From the NCBI GenBank assembly GCA_964415185.1, contig CAYPZI010000066.1, positions 1-15,080 on the forward strand: DNA of 15,080 nt, in the 5' to 3' direction. The notes below the pieces were generated by a model. It was not told where the DNA came from and searched no databases. It worked only from the letters and a program-made list of their open reading frames with translations. Of the stretch, positions 7,112 through 14,127 are shown piece after piece. The translations under genes were made by a program, and so were the position numbers. The first letter of the stretch is position 1. Each line of letters begins with the position of its first letter. Origin of the DNA: CAYVBJ01 sp964415185 (lineage in GTDB: Bacteria; Bacteroidota; Rhodothermia; Balneolales; Balneolaceae).

Positions 7112-10100
7112 GCCGATCACAAAAACATTGACCGTAACCAAAGATTTCTCGAACATCGGAATCTCTCTTGCTTCGGCAGAGACTATTTTATCAAGATCTC
7201 ATGGTGAGGTTTTAACACCTGAAACCATCAATTACAGAACATTCAAGCCTGAAATGGATGGGCTGTTCTGTGAGAAAATCTTTGGGCCGGTAAAAGACTA
7301 TGAATGCCATTGTGGCAAGTACAAAAGAATCAGATACAAGGGAATCATTTGTGACAGATGCGGCGTTGAAGTTACAAGAAAAGCTGTTCGTCGTGAACGA
7401 ATGGGGCATATTACGCTCACCGTTCCGGTAGTGCATATCTGGTACTTCAAATCACTGCCAAATAAAATTGCCTACCTGCTTGGATTTTCATCCAAAAACC
7501 TGGAGAGAATTGTCTATTACGAAACATTTGTTGTTCTGAACCCCGGTCTTGCACGGGATCTTGGATACAAAAGGGGCGACCTGATTTCGGAAGAAGAAAA
7601 ATTCGATATCCTGGATCAGCTTCCCGAAGATCATCATGAACTGGATGACGATGATGAGGATAAATTCATCGTAAAAGACGGAGCCGAAGCGATCGAAGGA
7701 TTGCTTGTGAATATGGATCTTGATAATCTGGCCTACCGCCTGCGTGAAGAAGTGAAGAATGAAACTTCACAGATGCGCAAAAAGAAAAAGCTGAAACGAT
7801 TGCAGGTTATTGAATCGTTCAGGGCTGCGAATCAGCACACTGAAAATAAACCCGAATGGATGGTGCAACGGGTGATCCCGGTGATCCCGCCGGAACTGAG
7901 GCCGCTGGTTCCTCTTGAAGGTGGGCGATTTGCTACTTCCGACCTCAATGACCTCTACAGAAGGGTTATTATCCGCAATAACCGTTTGAAGAGATTGATT
8001 GATATCAAGGCCCCGGATGTTATCCTCAGAAATGAGAAACGGATGCTTCAGGAAGCCGTTGATTCACTCTATGACAATTCCAGAAAATCAAATGCTGTCA
8101 GGAATAACAATCGTCCGCTCAAATCACTCAGCGACATGCTGAAAGGAAAAAGCGGGCGTTTCCGGCAGAATCTGCTTGGTAAGCGGGTTGACTATTCAGG
8201 GCGTTCAGTTATTGTTGTCGGTCCTGAGCTTAAAATGCACGAGTGCGGTCTTCCCAAAGAGATGGCCATTGAGCTTTACAAACCATTTGTGATTCGAAGG
8301 CTGATTGAACGCGGATATGTAAAAACGGTTAAGAGTGCCAAGAAAGTAGTTGACAGAAGGGACCAGGTTGTATGGGAAGTTCTTGAAAATGTAATCGACG
8401 GCCATCCGGTAATGCTCAACAGGGCACCAACCCTTCACAGGCTTGGTATTCAGGCTTATCAGCCGGTATTGATTGAAGATAAAGCCATTCGATTGCATCC
8501 GTTATCCTGTACGGCTTTCAACGCCGACTTTGACGGTGACCAGATGGCAGTTCACCTTCCGCTCAGCCACGATGCCGTTCTTGAAGCATCGATTCTAATG
8601 CTTGGATCCCACAATATCCTGAGTCCGGCAAGTGGCGGCCCGATAGCTGTTCCGTCGCAGGACATGGTTCTTGGTATATACTACCTGACAAAAATGGCAA
8701 CCGGGAAAAAAGGTGAAGGAAAAACATTTGCTTCGACCGATGAAGTAATTGTTGCCTTTGACCAGGGCAGAATTGATATACATGCCAAAATCAATGTTCG
8801 CATTGAGAAAACAAATGATGAGGGCGGAATTGAGTCTGAAATCATTAAAACAACTACCGGACGTGTGCTTTTCAATGAAATCCTTCCCGATGAAATTGGA
8901 TTTATAAACAAGACATTGGGTAAAAAAGAACTCCGTGTCCTGATTGGAGAAATACATTTTTCTTCCGGTACTGTTCGAACTGCGGAGTTTTTGGACAAGA
9001 TGAAGACACTTGGATTCGAACAGGCAACCGTCGGCGGATTGTCGTTCAGTCTTGAAGATATCATCATCCCGGATGAGAAACAGATTCTGATTGAAAAAGC
9101 CCAGGAAGAAGTAGCTGAAATTCAGGACCGATATGAGATGGGCTTCATTACCGATAATGAAAGATATAATCAGGTAATTGATAAGTGGACCAGTACAACC
9201 AACAGGGTTTCTGAAACGCTTTTTCAAAGCCTTGCCAATGATAAAGAAGGGTTTAACCCGGTATTTATGATGGCCGACTCCGGTGCACGGGGATCGAAAG
9301 AGCAGATCCGCCAGCTTGGGGGAATGAGGGGGCTTATGGCGAAACCACAGAAAAGCTCCATGCAACAAGGCAATGAAGTTATCGAAAACCCGATCCTTTC
9401 AAGTTTCAGGGAAGGCCTGACGGTACTTGAGTACTTTATCTCAACACACGGTGCCCGAAAAGGCCTTGCCGATACCGCTTTAAAAACAGCAGATGCCGGC
9501 TACCTTACAAGAAGGCTTGTAGATGTGTCTCAGGATATCATTATCAACGAAGTGGACTGCGGAACCCTGCGCGGGTTGAAGATGCAGGCCCTGAAAGATA
9601 ACGAGGATGTTATTGAGCGGCTTGAAGACAGAATTCTTGGACGGGTGTCACTGCACGATATCTATGATCCTATTTCAGATGAACTTATTTGTGAATCGAA
9701 TGAGATGATAACTGAAAAAGTTGCCAAGAAAATTGCAGAAACCTCGATTGATGAGGTTGAAATCCGTTCGGTTCTTACGTGTGAGACAGAACGCGGCGTA
9801 TGTGCAAAATGCTACGGGCGTGATATGGCCCGTAACAGCCTGGTACAGGTGGGTGAAGCGGTAGGCGTTATAGCCGCCCAATCTATCGGCGAGCCGGGTA
9901 CGCAGCTTACACTCAGAACGTTCCACGTTGGTGGTACCGCATCGAGGATGGAGGCCGATTCACAGCACAAGGCAAAGTTTGACGGCAAAGTTGAATTTGA
10001 AAATGTCCGTGTAGTCGAGTATGATGACGGAGAAGAAGTTCACAATGTAGTTCTTAGCCGTGCCGGTGAAATGAAGTTGATCGGTGAAGACGGCAAGGTG

Positions 10101-11417
10101 TTGTCGAATTATAATGTCCCTTACGGATCCAAACTTCTTGTTGAAGAAGGTGACAAGGTGCCCAAGGGTATGCCGCTCTGTAAGTGGGATCCCTACAATG
10201 CACTGATCTTCAGTGAAATAGATGGTAAAATTGAATACAAGGATATCATTGAAGAGATTACCTACACGGCTGATACCGATTCACAAACCGGCCACCGTGA
10301 AAAAGTGATCATTGACTCGAAAGACAGATCACTGGTTCCGACCATTGTTGTTAAAGGCGAAGGTGACAGAATCCGTGAGAGTACTCTTCCGGTTGAAACC
10401 CATATCGTTGTTGATGACGGAGAGAAAGTACAGGCAGGACAGGTTCTTGCTAAAATTCCAAGGGCTACTTCTAAATCGAAAGATATCACTGCCGGCCTGC
10501 CACGGGTAACCGAGCTCTTTGAGGCGCGTTCTCCGAGTGATCCTGCAACGGTTTCCGAAATTGACGGTATCGTCAAAATGGGAGGCAGAAAACGCGGTTC
10601 CCAGGAAGTGCTTGTGGAAAGCAAAGACGGCCAGGATGAAAAGAAATATCTGATTCCCCTTTCCAAACATATTCTGGTACAGGAAAATGATTTCGTAAAA
10701 GCAGGACAACCATTGTCTGATGGTACAATACCAGCTCAGGATATTCTGAACATCCTCGGCCCATTCGCCGTGCAGTCATACCTTGTGAATGAAATACAGG
10801 AGGTATACCGGCTTCAGGGTGTAAAAATAAACGATAAGCACATTGAAGCAATTGTGCGTACAATGATGCAGAAGGTTGAAGTTACCGATCCTGGAGATAC
10901 CATGTATCTTGAAGGAGATAAAGTTGACAGATTCGAGCTGAATAACAGAAATGATGAGTTGATCGGCCAGTTTGTTGTAACGGATACGGGAGGAAGTGAC
11001 CTGAATCCCGGCAAGCTTCTTGACCGAAGAACCGTTCGCGAAATCAATAACCAGTTGATTAAAGACGGTAAAGAGGAACTCCAGACCAGGGAAGCCGAAC
11101 CGGCAATTTCCAAGCCGATACTGCTGGGAATTACAAGGGCTGCCCTCTCAACGGAAAGCTGGCTTTCAGCTGCCTCATTCCAGGAAACTACCAAGGTACT
11201 TACACAAGCATCCATCGAGGCCAAACGCGATTATCTGCGTGGGCTCAAAGAGAATGTGGTTGTGGGACACAAAGTACCTGCTGGTACCGGGCTTCGAAAA
11301 TACGACGAACTCATTGTCGGTTCAAAAGCCGAAATGGAAGAAGGCGATATGGAAGTTCAAAAGGTATTCGAATCTCTCGGTGCCGAGAAGCCGGATTCTG
11401 AAGAAAACGAAGAATAA
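7110..11417 (+). CDS. rpoC: DNA-directed RNA polymerase subunit beta'
   Basis: RpoC carries the catalytic magnesium site and the clamp of RNA polymerase. The 1435-residue protein is complete. The N-terminal zinc site has C66, C68, C81 and C84 (ECHCGKYKR, CDRCG). The active-site loop NADFDGDQMAVH starts at N471, with catalytic D473, D475 and D477. The second zinc site has C817, C891, C898 and C901. The trigger-loop region QSIGEPGTQLTLRTFH starts at Q924. The start is TTG. An in-frame stop lies at 7086-7088 and the first internal Met is at residue 49, inside conserved sequence. TTG with GGAGG before it is therefore the only sensible start. It is the last gene of the cluster, and a terminator follows 3 bases after the stop. 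The acidic C-terminal tail (PDSEENEE) looks unstructured. Confidence 0.99.
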   Translation: MPITKTLTVTKDFSNIGISLASAETILSRSHGEVLTPETINYRTFKPEMDGLFCEKIFGPVKDYECHCGKYKRIRYKGIICDRCGVEVTRKAVRRERMGHITLTVPVVHIWYFKSLPNKIAYLLGFSSKNLERIVYYETFVVLNPGLARDLGYKRGDLISEEEKFDILDQLPEDHHELDDDDEDKFIVKDGAEAIEGLLVNMDLDNLAYRLREEVKNETSQMRKKKKLKRLQVIESFRAANQHTENKPEWMVQRVIPVIPPELRPLVPLEGGRFATSDLNDLYRRVIIRNNRLKRLIDIKAPDVILRNEKRMLQEAVDSLYDNSRKSNAVRNNNRPLKSLSDMLKGKSGRFRQNLLGKRVDYSGRSVIVVGPELKMHECGLPKEMAIELYKPFVIRRLIERGYVKTVKSAKKVVDRRDQVVWEVLENVIDGHPVMLNRAPTLHRLGIQAYQPVLIEDKAIRLHPLSCTAFNADFDGDQMAVHLPLSHDAVLEASILMLGSHNILSPASGGPIAVPSQDMVLGIYYLTKMATGKKGEGKTFASTDEVIVAFDQGRIDIHAKINVRIEKTNDEGGIESEIIKTTTGRVLFNEILPDEIGFINKTLGKKELRVLIGEIHFSSGTVRTAEFLDKMKTLGFEQATVGGLSFSLEDIIIPDEKQILIEKAQEEVAEIQDRYEMGFITDNERYNQVIDKWTSTTNRVSETLFQSLANDKEGFNPVFMMADSGARGSKEQIRQLGGMRGLMAKPQKSSMQQGNEVIENPILSSFREGLTVLEYFISTHGARKGLADTALKTADAGYLTRRLVDVSQDIIINEVDCGTLRGLKMQALKDNEDVIERLEDRILGRVSLHDIYDPISDELICESNEMITEKVAKKIAETSIDEVEIRSVLTCETERGVCAKCYGRDMARNSLVQVGEAVGVIAAQSIGEPGTQLTLRTFHVGGTASRMEADSQHKAKFDGKVEFENVRVVEYDDGEEVHNVVLSRAGEMKLIGEDGKVLSNYNVPYGSKLLVEEGDKVPKGMPLCKWDPYNALIFSEIDGKIEYKDIIEEITYTADTDSQTGHREKVIIDSKDRSLVPTIVVKGEGDRIRESTLPVETHIVVDDGEKVQAGQVLAKIPRATSKSKDITAGLPRVTELFEARSPSDPATVSEIDGIVKMGGRKRGSQEVLVESKDGQDEKKYLIPLSKHILVQENDFVKAGQPLSDGTIPAQDILNILGPFAVQSYLVNEIQEVYRLQGVKINDKHIEAIVRTMMQKVEVTDPGDTMYLEGDKVDRFELNNRNDELIGQFVVTDTGGSDLNPGKLLDRRTVREINNQLIKDGKEELQTREAEPAISKPILLGITRAALSTESWLSAASFQETTKVLTQASIEAKRDYLRGLKENVVVGHKVPAGTGLRKYDELIVGSKAEMEEGDMEVQKVFESLGAEKPDSEENEE

Positions 11418-11420
11418 ATC

Positions 11421-11448
11421 AAAAACCCCGGTTCTGCCGGGGTTTTTT
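11421..11448 (+). terminator. Intrinsic terminator after rpoC
   Basis: CCCCGG (11426-11431) pairs with CCGGGG (11437-11442) around the loop TTCTG. Six Ts follow (11443-11448), and five As upstream (11421-11425) can extend the stem. It starts 3 bases after the rpoC stop and closes the large cluster. The other 106 bases up to the next gene show no promoter that I can support. Confidence 0.93.
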
Positions 11449-11554
11449 GTTTCATAGAGTTCTGAAATTTGTCTCGAGTTTAGACATTCGTGATGAAACG
11501 GAAGCAGAAGAGTTATATCATCTTGGCATACCATGAATTTGAACTGAATTATTT

Positions 11555-12088
11555 ATGAAAACTTATTCCAAAACCCTGTTTTTGCTTTTTCTTTCACTGA
11601 TATTTACTTCCTGCGTATGGGGACAGGATGTAAGGCTGAGCCAAAAGGGAAGTGTAACTCAATATATAAATGACACGGAAGAAATTACCATTGTCTATAA
11701 TCGTCCGGTAGCACGTGGTAGAACGCTGTTTGGCAGGGATGGCATTGTGGGATACAGCCGGATTTGGATGCCGGGGGCGAATGAGGCAACAGTCATCGAA
11801 TTCAGCACGGATGTTACATTAAACGGCAATGAGGTAAAGGCCGGTCGATACAGTATCTGGACAATCCCGGGGCCGGATGAATGGACATTTATACTAAACA
11901 CCACGTCTGACGTGTGGCATACAAATTATCCGGAAGGTGATGACGCCGTCCGCTTTCAGGTGAAATCTGAAAAAGGCGGATATATCGAAACCATGACGTT
12001 CTATTTTTCCGTAGTTGAACCGGGAGAGGCTACCCTGCATTTACATTGGGGCGAAACCATCGTTCCCGTAGATATCAGGATCGATTAA
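11555..12088 (+). CDS. Secreted DUF2911 family protein
   Basis: The function of this family is not known. It is abundant in Bacteroidota and relatives. The 177-residue protein starts with a basic stretch and a hydrophobic helix (about 7-19), a signal peptide. Cleavage may occur after VWG, before Q24. Alternatively Cys20 (FTSC) could make it a lipoprotein, but Phe at -3 is a poor lipobox. The mature part has the DUF2911 pattern: EITIVYNRPVARGRTLFG (about 43-60), RIWMPGANEATVIEFSTDV (about 69-87), then AGRYSIWTIPGPDEWTFILN (about 96-115) and a C-terminal beta-rich part ending in VDIRID. These suggest a small beta-sandwich outside the cytoplasm. It is a single-gene unit downstream of the rpoC terminator. 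Its stop overlaps the convergent HAD gene. Confidence 0.85.
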   Translation: MKTYSKTLFLLFLSLIFTSCVWGQDVRLSQKGSVTQYINDTEEITIVYNRPVARGRTLFGRDGIVGYSRIWMPGANEATVIEFSTDVTLNGNEVKAGRYSIWTIPGPDEWTFILNTTSDVWHTNYPEGDDAVRFQVKSEKGGYIETMTFYFSVVEPGEATLHLHWGETIVPVDIRID

Positions 12089-12819
12089 GCCAGGAGTACT
12101 TCACCGGCATTCATCCAGGAGGGAAAAATAAAATCCGGCTTTGGATATTTGCCATTCAGTTCACTGCTTCTGTCGGCAATGCCTGTAAACAGGGCGGCTT
12201 TCATGCCGACGGATTTGGCCCCCGCGATATCGGTATTTAACCTGTCGCCGATATGTGAGGAAGATCCCGGTTCACAAGCACATTCAGCAAGAACTTTTTG
12301 GAAAGCCCGCTTATCCGGCTTGCTGTAGCCTGCCTCATCACTGAAAAGAAAACTGCTGAAATATGTTAATAGCCCTTTACTGTCAAGGAACTTACAGAGG
12401 GTTTTACCGGGTGTAACCATCGTGTCAGATATAATGGCCAGATGGTATTTTGCTGAAAGTTCAGGAATAACAGCAGATGCATTTTTCGCAAGTTCCGGAG
12501 GACTTTCGATGAAGGAGCGTTCGTATTCTACTAATAGGTATTCCAGTTCTGGTTCTTTAATTGCTATGCCGAGCTCGCCGGTATAGGTACGAAGAATGGT
12601 TTCGGGAGGCAAAGTGCGGTGTTCATTAAACCAGATGTCATGAAATTGAAGGGAAAGCTTTTCATAGACCTCTTTTAGTTTTTTTTCTGCTAGTTGCAGT
12701 TTATGTTTTTCCGCAACTTCCATAATGGCATCAGCCCGGATTTTATTTCTCTTCTCAGATCCGCTGCCTGCAATCACAAGGGTATCCCAAAAATCGATGG
12801 AAACCAATTTCTTATTCAT
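12085..12819 (-). CDS. HAD-superfamily hydrolase, haloacid-dehalogenase-like type
   Basis: The 244-residue protein has the HAD fold with a helical cap inserted after motif I. Motif I is SIDFWDT, with nucleophile Asp9. The +2 position, an Asp in most HAD phosphatases, is Trp11, and Asp12 falls at +3. Motif II is IISDT (Ser131), motif III YSKPD (Lys167), and motif IV IGDRLNTD (Asp192, Asp197). The cap is about residues 15-105 and mostly helical. The FDxWDT-type motif I recalls 2-haloacid dehalogenases (DxYGT), so the reaction may not be ordinary phosphate ester hydrolysis; the substrate cannot be read from sequence. It lies 25 bases downstream of the gmhB-like gene on the same strand, probably one operon. 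A GGGG run (12825-12828 on the minus strand) precedes the ATG. The last 4 bases overlap the DUF2911 stop. Confidence 0.82.
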   Translation of the reverse strand: MNKKLVSIDFWDTLVIAGSGSEKRNKIRADAIMEVAEKHKLQLAEKKLKEVYEKLSLQFHDIWFNEHRTLPPETILRTYTGELGIAIKEPELEYLLVEYERSFIESPPELAKNASAVIPELSAKYHLAIISDTMVTPGKTLCKFLDSKGLLTYFSSFLFSDEAGYSKPDKRAFQKVLAECACEPGSSSHIGDRLNTDIAGAKSVGMKAALFTGIADRSSELNGKYPKPDFIFPSWMNAGEVLLA

Positions 12820-12844
12820 ATATCCCCAATAATTTAATTGATTA

Positions 12845-13402
12845 CTAATTAGTGCCTAAATCCTTTGTAACATCCAGAAGTCGTTTATACTTCGATATTC
12901 CGTGCTTTTCAAGCCATTCTTCATCCTGATTTTTTTCGTGTCGGGATTTTATAAAAAAAGGCCGGATCTTCAGTTCGATTGCAGGAATCAAATCTGTGAT
13001 TTTATCGCCCGCCATAAATGATTTTCCTAAATTTATATCGTGTTTTTTTGCAGCTTTAATAAACATGCCTGTTCCGGGTTTTCGGTCGCGGGGATCAAAA
13101 TCTGCCGGAGGCTTGTCGTGTTCAGGATGATGTGGGGCGAAATACCAGTCATCGATCCGGGCATTATATTTTTCAAGTTCCAGGTCAACCCATTGATGAA
13201 GCTCCTGTACCTCTTCCAAAGTAAACCTGTTTCGAACTATGCCTGACTGATTCGTCACAACAATAACTTTGAAATCATGATTGTTCATCCAGCGTATTGC
13301 TTCGATTGCACCGTCACACCAGGTCCATTCTTCCGGTTTATGAACAAAGTTGTAATCAACATTAATGGTACCGTCTCTGTCAAGAAAAAAAGTTCGATTC
13401 AT
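12845..13402 (-). CDS. HAD-IIIA hydrolase, GmhB-like (D,D-heptose 1,7-bisphosphate 7-phosphatase family), zinc site lost
   Basis: The family removes the 7-phosphate from D-glycero-D-manno-heptose 1,7-bisphosphate in ADP-heptose (LPS core) synthesis. Related members act on histidinol phosphate. The 185-residue protein has motif I FFLDRDGT (Asp8, Asp10), motif II VTNQSG (Thr50), the RKPGTGM segment with Arg107 and Lys108, and motif IV MAGDKITD (Asp133, Asp137). All catalytic residues are present. E. coli GmhB binds structural zinc through a Cys-x-His pair and two later Cys. Here that stretch reads FAPHHPEHDKPPADFDPRDR (88-107): the His is kept but every Cys is replaced, and the only Cys in the protein is Cys29. 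No other heptose genes are nearby, so the substrate is uncertain. No Shine-Dalgarno sequence is seen. It is the first gene of a two-HAD unit. Confidence 0.8.
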   Translation of the reverse strand: MNRTFFLDRDGTINVDYNFVHKPEEWTWCDGAIEAIRWMNNHDFKVIVVTNQSGIVRNRFTLEEVQELHQWVDLELEKYNARIDDWYFAPHHPEHDKPPADFDPRDRKPGTGMFIKAAKKHDINLGKSFMAGDKITDLIPAIELKIRPFFIKSRHEKNQDEEWLEKHGISKYKRLLDVTKDLGTN

Positions 13403-13443
13403 CAGGGTAAATTCATTCTTTCATTATGAATAAAATTTATCAT

Positions 13444-13474
13444 CAAAAATACCAATCATTTTACAGAACGGAAA
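13444..13474 (-). promoter_or_regulatory. Candidate promoter for the two HAD genes
   Basis: Read on the minus strand, TATTTTTG (13451 down to 13444) is a perfect match to the Bacteroidota -7 core TAnnTTTG. TTTC (13474 down to 13471) lies 19 bases upstream and matches three of four bases of the -33 TTTG box. Transcription would start near 13437, about 35 bases before the gene. An inverted repeat ATTCAT/ATGAAT (13411-13416 and 13426-13431) lies in the resulting leader. Confidence 0.4.
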
Positions 13475-13523
13475 CGTGAATCTCATATTTGGCTAACCCG
13501 AATTGGAATAAAATAATCTAAAA

Positions 13524-13554
13524 TTGTATTCAATCGGATCAATCCCTAATTTTG
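13524..13554 (+). promoter_or_regulatory. Candidate promoter for pyrR-pyrB
   Basis: TAATTTTG at 13547-13554 matches the Bacteroidota -7 core TAnnTTTG exactly. TTG at 13524-13526 stands 20 bases upstream in the -33 position. Transcription would start near 13560. The -7 box contains the TTG at 13552-13554, which is the most upstream possible start codon of pyrR. That codon would then not be transcribed. Confidence 0.5.
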
Positions 13555-13575
13555 AACTTAAAAATCAAACAGCAC

Positions 13576-14127
13576 GTGCAAAAAGGCAAAATTATGACGG
13601 CTGCAGAACTGACCCGCACCTACCAAAGGTTCGCGCACCAGTTCCTTGAGCCATACGATGATCCGTCATCACCTGCGATTGTGGGAATGCAGACACGAGG
13701 GGTGTATATGGGCCGGCGAATTCTCGATATTATTGGAAAAGAGTTTTCGGTCAAGCCCGACTTTGGCATTCTTGATGTTACGTTTTACAGGGATGATTAC
13801 AGGAGCAAACTAAAAATTCCAACAGTTCAGGTTACGGAAATCCCTTTTGACCTGTATGACAGGGATGTTATCCTGGTAGATGATGTTCTTTATACCGGCC
13901 GGACGGTAAGGGCTGCCATGGACGCATTGATGGCTTATGGACGGCCGAGAAGTATCCGGTTTTGTTGTATGATTGACCGGGGGCATCGCGAATTGCCGGT
14001 TGCGGCAGATTATATCGGCATGAAGGTGCCGACTCATGAAAATGAAGAGGTCCGGGTAAAAGTAAAAGAACTGGATGGCGAAGATGCCGTATATCTTGTA
14101 GACATAACAGAGGAGAGCGATGAGTGA
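13576..14127 (+). CDS. pyrR: PyrR, pyrimidine operon regulator / uracil phosphoribosyltransferase
   Basis: PyrR is a phosphoribosyltransferase-fold protein. In many Firmicutes it binds pyr mRNA and causes attenuation, and it also makes UMP from uracil and PRPP. From the GTG at 13576 the product has 183 residues. The PRPP loop is VILVDDVLYTGRT (98-110). GMQTRGVYMGRR (37-48), the FYRDDY segment (70-75) and MIDRGHRELPVAADYIG (132-148) are typical of PyrR. Three starts are possible. TTG 13552 lies inside a promoter-like box. ATG 13594 has AAAGG before it but would remove the conserved first strand. GTG 13576 gives MQKGKIM, which lines up with the usual N-terminus, so I chose it. The last 8 bases overlap pyrB. 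No PyrR-binding loop or attenuator is visible upstream. RNA-binding activity is unproven here. Confidence 0.9.
   Translation: MQKGKIMTAAELTRTYQRFAHQFLEPYDDPSSPAIVGMQTRGVYMGRRILDIIGKEFSVKPDFGILDVTFYRDDYRSKLKIPTVQVTEIPFDLYDRDVILVDDVLYTGRTVRAAMDALMAYGRPRSIRFCCMIDRGHRELPVAADYIGMKVPTHENEEVRVKVKELDGEDAVYLVDITEESDE
14111..14115 (+). promoter_or_regulatory. Ribosome binding site of pyrB inside pyrR
   Basis: AGGAG lies 4 bases before the pyrB ATG, within the last codons of pyrR. With the 8-base overlap of the two genes this supports translational coupling and fixes the pyrB start. Confidence 0.6.

Noticed and set aside
8595..9368. Long open frame on the minus strand inside rpoC
   Set aside because: It lies wholly within conserved rpoC coding sequence, has no recognisable domain and no ribosome binding site; it is a shadow of the real gene. 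Minus-strand frames inside rpoB (for example 4804-5274) were rejected for the same reason.
11534..11541. Promoter core TGAATTTG before the DUF2911 gene
   Set aside because: The second base is wrong for TAnnTTTG and no -33 TTG lies at the right spacing; it is also only 13 bases from the ATG.
11572..11614. Lipoprotein lipobox at Cys20 of the DUF2911 protein
   Set aside because: Phe at -3 is a poor fit and a plausible signal peptidase I site (VWG before Gln) follows at once; left as an alternative in the gene entry rather than called.
13552..13575. Longer PyrR starting at TTG 13552
   Set aside because: The TTG lies inside a promoter-like TAATTTTG box, has no Shine-Dalgarno sequence, and the added residues do not fit the usual PyrR N-terminus, whereas GTG 13576 gives the expected MQKGKIM.
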